Source: Marinobacter sp. NP-4(2019)
GTDB lineage: Bacteria; Pseudomonadota; Gammaproteobacteria; Pseudomonadales; Oleiphilaceae
Length of the DNA: 64,000 bases
NCBI RefSeq assembly: GCF_003994855.1
Contig: NZ_CP034142.1
Location: 2,666,001-2,730,000, forward strand
Reading direction: 5' to 3'
Shown: positions 46,887 through 55,031 of the stretch, piece after piece
Numbering within the stretch: the stretch's first letter is position 1
How the letters are laid out: every line of letters begins with the position of its first letter
Notes under the pieces: model-generated
What the model saw: only the letters and a program-made list of their open reading frames with translations
Told to the model about the DNA's origin: nothing
The model's database searches: none
Program-made: the position numbers and the translations under genes

Positions 46887-47249
46887 CTACGCAGATCCCG
46901 CCTGATGATAGGCTGGCCGGAACAGCACAGGACTTACCTGAGACTTCGTCACAGGATCTGAATCGGTTGTGGCCTCGGCCACCTCAAAAACATGGTAGGC
47001 CTCGGGGCCAAACGGATCGAGTGCGGTATCCAGGTACTGGTAACTGGCCGGTACCGGATCGCCCGAATACACCACCAGAAATTGCCGCTCTACCACCGGT
47101 ATATCGACGTTCAAGGGCTGTTCCACCCAAAGGTAAACACCTTTCTGAGGTACCACGTACTCGCAGCGAACCACACGATACCCCTTTCGGAGCTTCAGAG
47201 TATTGGGTTCTTTTCCGCTCTCAAGACGAAACTTGTGAATCGTTTTCAT
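46887..47249 (-). CDS. Conserved hypothetical protein (DUF7352-like)
   Basis: A 120-residue soluble protein. The N-terminus MKTIHKFRLESGKEPNTLKL and a middle YVVPQKGVYLWVEQP resemble a small phage- and chromosome-borne family of unknown role that begins MKTIxKF. No signal or membrane segment is seen. The ATG at 47249 follows AAGGAGAA; an upstream GTG-type extension is unlikely. It lies between the NhaR-like and SbtA-like genes. Confidence 0.6.
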   Translation of the reverse strand: MKTIHKFRLESGKEPNTLKLRKGYRVVRCEYVVPQKGVYLWVEQPLNVDIPVVERQFLVVYSGDPVPASYQYLDTALDPFGPEAYHVFEVAEATTDSDPVTKSQVSPVLFRPAYHQAGSA

Positions 47250-47328
47250 GGCCGGTTCTCCTTCTGTGGAACACAATGCCATCATCCACAATCAATAAAT
47301 CGAAAGGAACATAGTTTTTTCTGGTTTT

Positions 47329-48252
47329 TTATTCGGTTTTTTCGATCTTATCGTCCAGCTCCGGTCGTTCTCTCAGCAATTCCGCCACAGCCGCGTTGTG
47401 GCTACCCCGGGCACGTGTGACTGCATACAGGTTATCCCTCACCTCCTGGATACTGGCGACGTGAACCACCCGGTACTGCCGACATACTTCTTCACTGATG
47501 GCGGTGGGTGCCGCGAAATAACCCAGCCCCTCCCGGCCAAAGACCTTAATCAATGCACTATCATCCACCTCCGCCACCACTTTCACCCGAATGTTCTGGC
47601 TGGAAAACCAATTCATCAGAGCGCTGATATAGGGTGCATCGAGGGATGTCGCCAGAAACGGTTGCCGGTCAAGGCTGGCGGGGAAATCCGCCGACAGACT
47701 GGCGGCCAGATCCGGGGCCGCGAATAGCGACATGGAAGAACTCGCCAAACGATGGCTGCGAAAATGGCCCGCCTCCGCAGATGCCGGCTGCCGGTCAGTC
47801 AGTACGATGTCCAGCTCCCGCTGGCCAAGACGCTTCAACAGTTCCGTGGTATCTCCGCTTCGGCAGCTCAGACGCACCTCTCGGGAAAGAGAAAGAGCGG
47901 GCTCGGTCAAGTGGTAGGCAATCAACTTATGGATAGATGCGGCAATGCCAACGGACAGGCTCAGGGGCCTGTTCTCCGGTGGCTGCCGAAGCACATCCGT
48001 CAGCGCCTGTGCAGTCTGGAACATATCGTCCGCGTAACTGAACACGGTTTGCCCGAATTCGGTCAGCTGCAGCGATCGATTGGCTCGACGAAAAAGGGCA
48101 TTGCCCAAAGCAGATTCAAATGTAGCCAACTGACCGCTAAGGGTCTGGGGGGTCAGCTCAAGATTCTCAGCTGCACGAACAATAGAGCCATTGCGGGCAA
48201 TCACCCAGAAATAGTAGAGGTGGCGAAAGTTCAGGTTATCCATCTCCAACAT
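47329..48252 (-). CDS. LysR-family regulator, NhaR type
   Basis: A 307-residue LysR protein. The helix-turn-helix NFRHLYYFWVIARNGSIVRA and LTPQTLSGQLATFE is very close to NhaR, which activates a Na+/H+ antiporter gene in response to Na+. The C-terminal ligand domain ends in a charged tail. Here the nearest transporter is the SbtA-like Na+-dependent permease, so sodium-linked control of it is plausible. The start may be 48252 or the ATG at 48243. Confidence 0.85.
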   Translation of the reverse strand: MLEMDNLNFRHLYYFWVIARNGSIVRAAENLELTPQTLSGQLATFESALGNALFRRANRSLQLTEFGQTVFSYADDMFQTAQALTDVLRQPPENRPLSLSVGIAASIHKLIAYHLTEPALSLSREVRLSCRSGDTTELLKRLGQRELDIVLTDRQPASAEAGHFRSHRLASSSMSLFAAPDLAASLSADFPASLDRQPFLATSLDAPYISALMNWFSSQNIRVKVVAEVDDSALIKVFGREGLGYFAAPTAISEEVCRQYRVVHVASIQEVRDNLYAVTRARGSHNAAVAELLRERPELDDKIEKTE

Positions 48253-48389
48253 TACTCACGTTATGAGAAGCAATGCCTATCCTGCCTGAAAAACCTGAAC
48301 TTACGCTACTGGCCGTAACGAATCACCGTTCGCAAATCACATCATTTATGGCAAACGGTACAGCCAAGAGCGACCGTTAGCTCATGCTC

Positions 48390-49115
48390 TTACCGGGCAC
48401 CCCACTCATGTTGAATCAAAGCACGCTCGGCATCAGGTCCGATCGGAACGTCCGCCATCATCCGGTCCAGCGTCTGGTCAAGTGCGCTTCCGCCACTGGC
48501 CGTCTGATAGGTATCGGGTGCGGCGGCGGGTTCGGCTTCCACCTGCGCCACACGTTCCCAGGTGCCCCCATCACTGCGACAGGCAATCTGCTCCGACGCA
48601 GAGGCCTCCATGTCCAGACGGAACTGGCGGCACCATTCGCCGGCCTGGCTCCGGAACGTCAGCCTCGGTGTCAGTGTTGTCTCACTATCAAGATGATAGA
48701 CCTCGCCGCTGGGTTGATGATTCAGAATGTCCACTATCGCGGGCCACGCCGGCTCCCCGTCGGATGGCTGGGTCAGCCATTGGGTCATCACCACCCCTGC
48801 GATCACCGCAGCAGCAATCGCCTTACCGGTGTGCCCCTTGACCCTGCGCCACCACGGAAACACAACTACATGATCCTGCGCGGGCGCGGCATTTTCAGGA
48901 GACTCCGCTTCGAGCATTCGGATTATCGAAGCCGGCACTGGGCGATCGTCAATCGAACCATAATGCGCCTGCAGCTCGGCATCCACCGATGCCAGTTCCG
49001 CCAGACGGTCTGCCAGTGTCGGATTCTCCGCCAGATGGTCCCGGACCACCTCCATCTCTGCGTCGTTCAGCTCGTTGTCGAGGAAAGCCGACAGGGTTTC
49101 GTCAGTTATGTTCAT
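48390..49115 (-). CDS. Membrane anti-sigma factor
   Basis: A 241-residue single-pass protein. The cytoplasmic N-terminus ITDETLSAFLDNELNDAEME is a RseA/zinc-lacking anti-sigma domain. A membrane helix lies near residues 97-113 (AIAAAVIAGVVMTQWLT). The rest is periplasmic, with two cysteines (EWCRQF, IACRSD) that could form a disulfide. The gene overlaps the sigma gene by 4 bp (ATGA), the usual arrangement for an ECF sigma and its inhibitor. Confidence 0.82.
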   Translation of the reverse strand: MNITDETLSAFLDNELNDAEMEVVRDHLAENPTLADRLAELASVDAELQAHYGSIDDRPVPASIIRMLEAESPENAAPAQDHVVVFPWWRRVKGHTGKAIAAAVIAGVVMTQWLTQPSDGEPAWPAIVDILNHQPSGEVYHLDSETTLTPRLTFRSQAGEWCRQFRLDMEASASEQIACRSDGGTWERVAQVEAEPAAAPDTYQTASGGSALDQTLDRMMADVPIGPDAERALIQHEWGAR

Positions 49116-49603
49116 GAATCGGTCCTCATGGTTGCAGGCGACAATGCCTCACTCAGTGCCGCCCGGGCACGGGCCAGCCGGCTCATTACCGTGCCACTGG
49201 GTACCTCCAGGATTTCAGCCACAATCTTGTAGGGCATTCCCTGGATCGCCACCAGGGAAATGATCTGGCGCTGATCCTCCGGCAGCCGGGCCATGGCTGC
49301 ATCCACCCGGTTCCATTCAATCGATTTGGTGGTCTGATGCTCGCCATTCACCACCTGACCATCACTCAGCTCCGGGTGCTCTGCCGCTTCCCGGCGAACC
49401 TTTCTGGCCCTACATTCGTCTATCCAGACATTACGGCAAACCCTGAATGCCCACTTGGTGAGATCGGCGTCGTCCGGGGTACCCCGGGTCAGCAAACGCT
49501 CAACCGTATTCTGCAGAAGGTCATCGGCATCGGCCATGGAGCCTGTCAGCGAATAGGCAAATCGTCGGAGCCTGGGTAGAAGTTCAGTGATTTCCTGTTG
49601 CAT
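49112..49603 (-). CDS. ECF-type RNA polymerase sigma factor
   Basis: A 163-residue sigma-70 family protein with regions 2 and 4 only. Region 2 shows SLTGSMADADDLLQNTVERL and WAFRVCRNVWIDE. Region 4 shows LPEDQRQIISLVAIQGMPYK and GTVMSRLARARAAL. The ATG at 49603 follows AAGAAGG; a TTG at 49618 is an alternative. An ECF-type promoter, GGAAT-N16-CGTT, lies 32-56 bp upstream on the same strand, so the pair is probably autoregulated. Confidence 0.9.
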   Translation of the reverse strand: MQQEITELLPRLRRFAYSLTGSMADADDLLQNTVERLLTRGTPDDADLTKWAFRVCRNVWIDECRARKVRREAAEHPELSDGQVVNGEHQTTKSIEWNRVDAAMARLPEDQRQIISLVAIQGMPYKIVAEILEVPSGTVMSRLARARAALSEALSPATMRTDS

Positions 49604-49634
49604 AGCCTTCTTTTTCAATGGGTGTTATCTGTAA

Positions 49635-49659
49635 AACGGATTGGCAACGGGTTTATTCC
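49635..49659 (-). promoter_or_regulatory. ECF-type promoter of the sigma/anti-sigma operon
   Basis: On the minus strand GGAAT (49655-49659) and CGTT (49635-49638) are 16 bp apart. They match the ECF pattern GGAAC/T-N16-17-CGTT. The -35 context ATGGAATAAACC is repeated before the Ala-rich gene at 52623. Confidence 0.65.
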
Positions 49660-49668
49660 ATCAACCAG

Positions 49669-49693
49669 GGAATTTTTTCCGCACCGGGCCGTT
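49669..49693 (+). promoter_or_regulatory. ECF-type promoter of the subtilase gene
   Basis: On the plus strand GGAAT (49669-49673) and CGTT (49690-49693) are again 16 bp apart, divergent from the sigma promoter. Transcription would start near 49700, which makes an ATG at 49701 unlikely as the start of the protease. Confidence 0.55.
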
Positions 49694-49730
49694 GTAACCT
49701 ATGAAACACACGCAAATCCGGACTGGCACG

Positions 49731-51065
49731 ATGAAAGCTCACTTAATGACACGCTTGCTCCCTGTTATTGCTCTCTATTCGCTTGCCGCACCAGCTCTGG
49801 CATTGGGTGGAGGCAGTCTCCCGGATACCCAGGCAACCCAGATCACCCGGCAGGTGGAACAGAAAGCGGGACGGGTGGTAGAGCGGGCCATGGACAGACG
49901 CCTTGAGAAACGCGCTGAGGCAAAAGCCAACCGCGTCAGGGAGCGGCTTGCCGAATTGCCCCGGGCACTTTCAATAAACACGACCACAGGACAAAAAGCG
50001 TTCAATGATGTAGTGCTGGACGATGGTTTCCGGGCCGTTGAACGTCAGTGGCTGGTCACAGGCACGGCCTCGGACATTGACAGTCTCAGCCAGCCGGGGA
50101 TCACTCTTCTGGAACGCCGCGAGCTGTCCGGGCTGGGGATGACCGTAGCCCGCTTTCAGGTCAGACCTGAACTGGATTCCCGTGCCGCCCTGGAAGACGC
50201 TTTACCGGAACTGGCCGACCGGCTGGACCGGAACCATATTTTTGAACCTCAGGCCGGGTCAGAAGCAGCCAGACCCGATGCCGACATTCCGCAGTGGAAA
50301 AGCCTTTGTTCTACGCCCGCTCGCGTCGGAATGGTGGATACCGCCATTGCCACCGACCACCCGGTATTCAGAAACGCACAGATCGTGCAGCAACGCTTTC
50401 TGGCTTTGGCCGATGTGAACGGTGAACTTCGGGAACCCAGGGACCATGGCACCGCCGTCGCCAGCCTGATGGTGGGTAGCCGCGAGGACCAGTGGCCTGC
50501 CCGGCTGCCGGAGGCCACTGTGTTCAACGCATCGGTATTCTATGACCGGGAACGCAGCCTGTCCGGGGCTACCCTCGGGCATCTGCTGGAAGGACTGAAC
50601 TGGCTGGCCAATCAGGATCTGTCTGTCATCAACATCAGCCTGACAGGCCCGGATAACCGACTGCTCGCCGCTGCGGTGGAGGCCCTCCGGGCACAGGGCG
50701 TCTTGCTGGTGGCGGCCGTCGGTAATCAGGGGCCTGCTGCCCCGCCGTTGTATCCGGCGGCCTATCAGACGGTGGTGGGTGTGACGGCAGTGGACGCCTC
50801 AGGCGAGCTCTACCGATGGGCTAACAGGGGGGAGCAGGTGCTGTTCGCCGGCCCCGGGGTGTCCGTTGCCGTGGCGCACCCCGATGGCGGTATGGTCGTC
50901 GACAGCGGCACCTCGCTGGCGGCACCGGTGGTCGCCGCTGCCCTCGCCTGCCGCCGAGGCGATCAGTCGGGAGAACAGGCCATCAATGCCCTGACTGAAG
51001 AAGCCAGGGATCTGGGCGAGCGAGGCCGTGACACCAGCTTCGGTCACGGCTTCCTCGACCTGTGA
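49731..51065 (+). CDS. Exported subtilisin-like serine protease (S8)
   Basis: A 444-residue protease with a signal peptide (AHLMTRLLPVIALYS to PALA). A charged helical stretch (residues 40-75, rich in Arg, Glu and Ala) comes next, followed by a propeptide-like domain and the S8 fold. The catalytic triad is Asp203 in VGMVDTAI, His239 in RDHGTAVAS and Ser395 in DSGTSLAAP, with Asn332 in VGNQGP for the oxyanion hole. The start at 49731 is chosen because the ECF promoter ends just before 49701; 49701 and 49746 are alternatives. It diverges from the ECF sigma operon and may act on the envelope proteins encoded downstream. Confidence 0.85.
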   Translation: MKAHLMTRLLPVIALYSLAAPALALGGGSLPDTQATQITRQVEQKAGRVVERAMDRRLEKRAEAKANRVRERLAELPRALSINTTTGQKAFNDVVLDDGFRAVERQWLVTGTASDIDSLSQPGITLLERRELSGLGMTVARFQVRPELDSRAALEDALPELADRLDRNHIFEPQAGSEAARPDADIPQWKSLCSTPARVGMVDTAIATDHPVFRNAQIVQQRFLALADVNGELREPRDHGTAVASLMVGSREDQWPARLPEATVFNASVFYDRERSLSGATLGHLLEGLNWLANQDLSVINISLTGPDNRLLAAAVEALRAQGVLLVAAVGNQGPAAPPLYPAAYQTVVGVTAVDASGELYRWANRGEQVLFAGPGVSVAVAHPDGGMVVDSGTSLAAPVVAAALACRRGDQSGEQAINALTEEARDLGERGRDTSFGHGFLDL

Positions 51066-51075
51066 CAAGGACCGG

Positions 51076-52044
51076 TCAGAAACCGGCCCTGAGCGTAACT
51101 CCCGCTACAGTCTTGTCGTAGTCAGCGGAGTCCACATTGGAGGTGTAATCACCCCATGAAATGCTGGGCTCCAGGCTGAACACCTCATTAAGACCAATCC
51201 GCCAGCTCGCCTCCAGAATACGCGCCCGGTCCGCCCGTCTGCTTGTCGAACGCTCCGTCAGGTCACCGGTCAGAGGGTCGTTCAGCAACGGATCCGAGCT
51301 GGTTACGGTGACCTCGTCGTACTTGCGGTCCTCGTAGCGCCAGCCAAGGCGCAGCCTGTTTTCCTCACCACCCAGAGTGAATTTATGTACCAGTGCCACC
51401 CGGACCCGCAGCAGGTCATTGTTATAGGCGTCCGCCTCGGCATCCTCGCGGTCACCATCGAGACCGAGCACCAGGTGACTCCTGGCCTGATTGAAGAAGA
51501 AAAACGAGTCCAGGCTGACACCGCGAATGTCCGCATCCCGGGCATCGCTGTCGTCAAAGTCCTTGCTCTTGTCCTGCAGGCTGGCCAGCAGATACACGTC
51601 TTCCCCGATAAGGCGCCCCAGGTAGATGCTGGCCCGCCGGAAATCCAGAAACGGGTCCGACCCCAGGGTCGCGTGGGAATAGTGATAGCTGGTGCCAACG
51701 GTTACCGGGTCAAAGTCGTAACTGATATCAGCCGACAGCAAGTGAATATCCTGATCGAACTGGTCCAGGCTCTGGTATCGCCTGCCTGCCACTGAATAAC
51801 CGAGGGTCACGTTCAGCGGCTTGGCGGGTTTCAGCACTCCCTCAAGGCCGGCATCAAACACCCAGGCTTCATCGCTTTGATCGGAAGAGGTGTTGAGTTC
51901 ATCCACGGTCACATTGCTGTCATATTCGAAACCGCCCTCAAGGTGACCGTTCAACCGGGCATGTTCCTCAGCCTGAGCCACCAGCGACGGCACAGCGATG
52001 CCAAATGCCAGGGGAAAAATCAAAATGCGTGGAATCGATTGCAT
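51076..52044 (-). CDS. Outer-membrane beta-barrel protein
   Basis: A 322-residue exported protein with signal peptide (SIPRILIFPLAFGIAV to AQAEE). It then has regular amphipathic beta strands with YDSNVTV near the start, and ends GVTLRAGF with a C-terminal Phe. This is the pattern of DUF560/SLAM-like or general outer-membrane barrels; the cargo is unknown. It lies 66 bp after the Ala-rich gene on the same strand and is probably read through a hairpin there. It is convergent with the protease gene. Confidence 0.65.
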   Translation of the reverse strand: MQSIPRILIFPLAFGIAVPSLVAQAEEHARLNGHLEGGFEYDSNVTVDELNTSSDQSDEAWVFDAGLEGVLKPAKPLNVTLGYSVAGRRYQSLDQFDQDIHLLSADISYDFDPVTVGTSYHYSHATLGSDPFLDFRRASIYLGRLIGEDVYLLASLQDKSKDFDDSDARDADIRGVSLDSFFFFNQARSHLVLGLDGDREDAEADAYNNDLLRVRVALVHKFTLGGEENRLRLGWRYEDRKYDEVTVTSSDPLLNDPLTGDLTERSTSRRADRARILEASWRIGLNEVFSLEPSISWGDYTSNVDSADYDKTVAGVTLRAGF

Positions 52045-52072
52045 GTCTGCTCCTTGTTGGCAGCTGAAAGAA

Positions 52073-52094
52073 GGCCGGGCACGGTGGCCCGGCC
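52073..52094 (-). terminator. Strong hairpin between the Ala-rich and barrel genes
   Basis: Perfect 8-bp arms GGCCGGGC/GCCCGGCC with a 6-base loop are followed on the minus strand by TTCTTTC. It is a partial terminator, or a structure setting the ratio of the two products. Confidence 0.55.
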
Positions 52095-52110
52095 GATCGG
52101 GAGTGAATCG

Positions 52111-52623
52111 TTACAGTGCGCCGCCGCTACTGGAACCTCTTACGGTTCCCTTGACGGTGTTCTGTACTTCACTCCTGACACTTTCAGACACAGACGTGCC
52201 AATTTGCTGATGGGTTTCAGCCCGAATCTCGGCATTTCGCGCCTCGTTCATGCGCTCCTGCGCCTGCTGGCGTATTTCACCGGCCTTATCGGCGGCCGCA
52301 TCCGCAGAGGCAGTGGCGGTGCTGCGAGCCTTCTGGCCGGTTTCAACGCCAGCGTCTACTGCCTGATTGGCGCTCTGGCGGGCCTGGCTACTGACTGCCT
52401 CGCTGCGCTCGGAGGCGTCATCACGAGCCACTTCGCCGTCAGCATTGCCTTCCGCATTGGCCGACGCACCACCGTTGGTGGAAGCGCCATTGCGGGTGCT
52501 GGCTTCGGCGCTCATGTTGGCCTCGGCCTCCGCGCTGGCATTAGCCGCGCCGGAGCCTTCAGCAGCCAGAGCGCTGGTGGAGAGAATGGAACAGATTGCG
52601 ATAGTCAGTAGATGTTTTTTCAT
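52111..52623 (-). CDS. Exported Ala/Ser-rich low-complexity protein
   Basis: A 170-residue protein with a clear signal peptide (KKHLLTIAICSILSTSALAA). The mature part is very rich in Ala, Ser, Glu, Asn and Gly, with loose repeats such as ANASAEAEANMSAEAS and GGASANAEGNADGE. A charged helical part follows (QAQERMNEARNAEIRAETHQ), and it ends RGSSSGGAL. No known domain is seen. AGGAGG precedes the ATG, implying high expression. A promoter of the same ECF type as the sigma operon lies upstream, so it is likely a main output of that regulon. Structural or surface roles are guesses. Confidence 0.75.
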   Translation of the reverse strand: MKKHLLTIAICSILSTSALAAEGSGAANASAEAEANMSAEASTRNGASTNGGASANAEGNADGEVARDDASERSEAVSSQARQSANQAVDAGVETGQKARSTATASADAAADKAGEIRQQAQERMNEARNAEIRAETHQQIGTSVSESVRSEVQNTVKGTVRGSSSGGAL

Positions 52624-52670
52624 GGTTACGTCCTCCTGATTTACCCTTATCGGGTGGCTTTCATCAGGAG

Positions 52671-52695
52671 GACGGTTGGGGAGAAGGTTTATTCC
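52671..52695 (-). promoter_or_regulatory. ECF-type promoter of the Ala-rich gene
   Basis: On the minus strand GGAAT (52691-52695) and CGTC (52671-52674) are 16 bp apart. The -35 region ATGGAATAAACC is identical over 12 bases to that of the sigma operon promoter. Confidence 0.65.
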
Positions 52696-52717
52696 ATAAA
52701 AATAGCAGAGCCCCCTA

Positions 52718-53386
52718 CTACCCCTCTCGCTGCATCTTCTCACGCCGCGCGACTTCCGCCGGGGTCGGAGGGTCCATGGCAAAGTCGCCTGTTTTCACGG
52801 CACCGTCGCGCACATACTGCCCGATCACAATTCCGTTAGGAGAAACGCTATGGGCGGTCAGTTTGAAAGCCGCCGCCTTCGCACCGTCGTCAAACAGCTG
52901 CTTACCGCCCCCAAGCACGATCGGGAATGTGAACATATTGATTTCGTCGACAAGGTCATTCGCAAGCAGCGTCCGGATCAGATCGGTGCTGCCTTGTGTG
53001 ATCAGCGCTGGCCCGTCTTCCTGCTTCAGCCTGGCGACATCGGCCGCCGCATCATGGAGGGCCACCGAGCCCTTCCAGGTCAGATCCAGGCCCTTTCGGG
53101 TCGCAACATACTTGGTGATCGAATTGAAGGTTCTGGCGATGGAATCATCAGGCCCCTCCTCGGCATACGGCCAGTGCGCAGCGAAGATCTCATAAGTCTT
53201 CCGTCCGAGCAGCAGGTCGAAGGGTTGACTGAACATCTTGCCAACTTCTTCGCCGAACACCTCGTCCGCCAGCGGTGCAACCCAGCCACCATAGCTGAAT
53301 CCGCCGGTCGGATCTTCGTGGGGCCCGCCGGGTGCCTGCATAACGCCGTCCAGTGAAACGAAAGCGCCGACAATCACTTTCCGCAT
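52718..53386 (-). CDS. Dihydrofolate reductase-family protein (RibD C-terminal domain)
   Basis: A 222-residue cytoplasmic protein with the RibD_C/DHFR-like fold. It has VSLDGVMQAPGGPHED near residue 9, FDLLLGRKTYEIFAAHW near 57, and LGGGKQLFDDG near 160. Such stand-alone proteins bind NADPH, but their true substrates are mostly unknown. AGGAGGATG sits before the ATG at 53386. The C-terminus has an extra charged tail (PPTPAEVARREKMQREG) beyond the fold. It is the only gene here that looks unconnected to its neighbours. Confidence 0.85.
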   Translation of the reverse strand: MRKVIVGAFVSLDGVMQAPGGPHEDPTGGFSYGGWVAPLADEVFGEEVGKMFSQPFDLLLGRKTYEIFAAHWPYAEEGPDDSIARTFNSITKYVATRKGLDLTWKGSVALHDAAADVARLKQEDGPALITQGSTDLIRTLLANDLVDEINMFTFPIVLGGGKQLFDDGAKAAAFKLTAHSVSPNGIVIGQYVRDGAVKTGDFAMDPPTPAEVARREKMQREG

Positions 53387-53448
53387 GGCTTCATCCTCCT
53401 GTTTTGTCTTCTCGTATCCGGTAGTCGAACGAGGCGCCACGTAATCGA

Positions 53449-54540
53449 CTAACGTCCCGGATAAACTTCCTTGATCTCAGGATCGGGCTCCATCCCCACG
53501 GCGTTCCAGCTCGGTAGCTCGTCCACCGCTCGTAGCGCTTGTGGCAGCGGCGAGCGAACGCTTTCCTCGACCCAGCGTTTACGCTCGATGTCGCCCTGTT
53601 TCAGTGCCATCATCATTCGGCGCCGCTCGGCGTCCGGCAGGTGGTCCGGCGGAATATGGCCAAGACACGGGTTGGCGTGATTGAGGGCGACACCATTAAC
53701 CAGCCCACGTTGAACCTGCAGGGAGTAGTCCAGGGCGCGCATCGGCGGCGATGCCACCGGCGGAGCTTCCGGTTCGCAATAACCCGGTGGCTCGGTCATC
53801 TGGCCAAACGGCTCGCTGCCGGCGATATTGCGGAACCAGTATTGCCGTTCGGTGGCGCTGCAACTGTTGTCCGGCACCATCCTCGCGGCGGTGTAAGCGC
53901 CCACGCTGGTCTGGCCCTCCCTAACCTGGGCCGTGGAATGGCAACTCATGCAGGCGGACTGGGGATTGTCCACCGGACCGTTCAGGCGGCCATGCAAGCC
54001 AACGTGACCGTCGAACGGAGCCGGTACCGCCGGGTTGATCCAGGTCTCATCGAGATCGGGGTCGCCATCGAAGGTGACGTCCGGGTCGTTCCCCCAAGCC
54101 AGCCCCACCGGAGTCAGGTTATACCAGCGCTGTTGCGGTGTTGCTGCAGGCAGTGATTCGTCGTACACGTAAGTGGCGAACACCCAACCGGTGTCGGTGG
54201 AACGCGGGTCTTTCACCGCGATATCCATCTGGATCAGTCGTACCTCGAAGGTGGCGTTCGACGCCGAGAACGGGTCCTGAATCTGCCAGGCAGGCGCATT
54301 GGCCAACGGATCGGGGCCAACAATGGCGGCGGGATCGTACTCGGCGAACAACACCTTGACCACCAATGTGCCGTCAATGAACTGCGACTCGCCGGCATCG
54401 GCATTGCTCGGCTCCGGGTCGTGAAACACCTGCCCGATGGTGTAGCCGCCGTGCCAGTTGTACATTCCAATACCAAAGGCCCCCACATCAGAGGACAGCC
54501 ACGACTGCTCGGATGCCCGCAGCCCGCGTTCGCGGGTCAA
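53449..54540 (-). CDS. Cytochrome c-like protein, C-terminal part of a split gene
   Basis: A 363-codon frame beginning at a TTG and carrying one haem-type motif, CMSCH, near residue 197. Further cysteines are at NSCSATERQ and GYCEPE. Upstream of the TTG the frame stays open and reads LPREPRHGLTRERG, which would continue the lipoprotein encoded from 55031. The two frames overlap at 54537-54540. One missing base near 54555-54565 would fuse them into a protein of about 526 residues. It is probably exported with the N-terminal part and works with the oxidase fusion upstream. Confidence 0.65.
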   Translation of the reverse strand: MTRERGLRASEQSWLSSDVGAFGIGMYNWHGGYTIGQVFHDPEPSNADAGESQFIDGTLVVKVLFAEYDPAAIVGPDPLANAPAWQIQDPFSASNATFEVRLIQMDIAVKDPRSTDTGWVFATYVYDESLPAATPQQRWYNLTPVGLAWGNDPDVTFDGDPDLDETWINPAVPAPFDGHVGLHGRLNGPVDNPQSACMSCHSTAQVREGQTSVGAYTAARMVPDNSCSATERQYWFRNIAGSEPFGQMTEPPGYCEPEAPPVASPPMRALDYSLQVQRGLVNGVALNHANPCLGHIPPDHLPDAERRRMMMALKQGDIERKRWVEESVRSPLPQALRAVDELPSWNAVGMEPDPEIKEVYPGR

Positions 54541-55031
54541 CCCATGGCGGGGCTCGCGGGGAAGAAGCCGGAGGTCATCATCGGTACGTGGTACCAGCGT
54601 TTCTTGCCCAGGGTGTGGTTTTGCGGCACGAAATCATGGGGCACCAGGTCTGATAGCGCGTAGTCCTTCAAAGCCTCAAGGTATGAAGCCCGTTCGGCCG
54701 GATCGGTGAAATCAAATGCCAGCCAGGGTGCACTGTCAAATGGGGACAGTGGATCCCAACCGGTAATCTCGCCGTCGTCGTTCACTACCGGCACGCCAAG
54801 GGGATACCCCTGAGCCAGGCGAAACGCCTCCACATCACCCGGTGGCGCGGCCCGCGCTATCCAGTCGGGGAACCAGCCGGAACACTGAACGGTGTAGTCA
54901 TCCCCGGCGCCGCCACCTTCCCCTGTCGTATCCTGTATGGGCGGATCAAACGTGGGGCGGCAGCCGGAGACCATGAACGCACTGACAATCGCCAGGTACA
55001 ACAGTCTACGGATCAGTTGATGGTTATCCAT
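54537..55031 (-). CDS. Lipoprotein, N-terminal part of the same split gene
   Basis: A 164-codon frame with a lipoprotein signal (YLAIVSAFMVSGC, cysteine at about 24). A Gly-rich linker follows, then CSGWFPDWIARAAPP and KKRWYHVPMM. After that the frame leaves the expected sequence and stops at 54537. The start overlaps the end of the oxidase fusion gene by 19 bp, so the two are co-transcribed. With the 53449-54540 frame it would make a periplasmic lipid-anchored cytochrome, a possible electron partner of the oxidase. Confidence 0.65.
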   Translation of the reverse strand: MDNHQLIRRLLYLAIVSAFMVSGCRPTFDPPIQDTTGEGGGAGDDYTVQCSGWFPDWIARAAPPGDVEAFRLAQGYPLGVPVVNDDGEITGWDPLSPFDSAPWLAFDFTDPAERASYLEALKDYALSDLVPHDFVPQNHTLGKKRWYHVPMMTSGFFPASPAMG

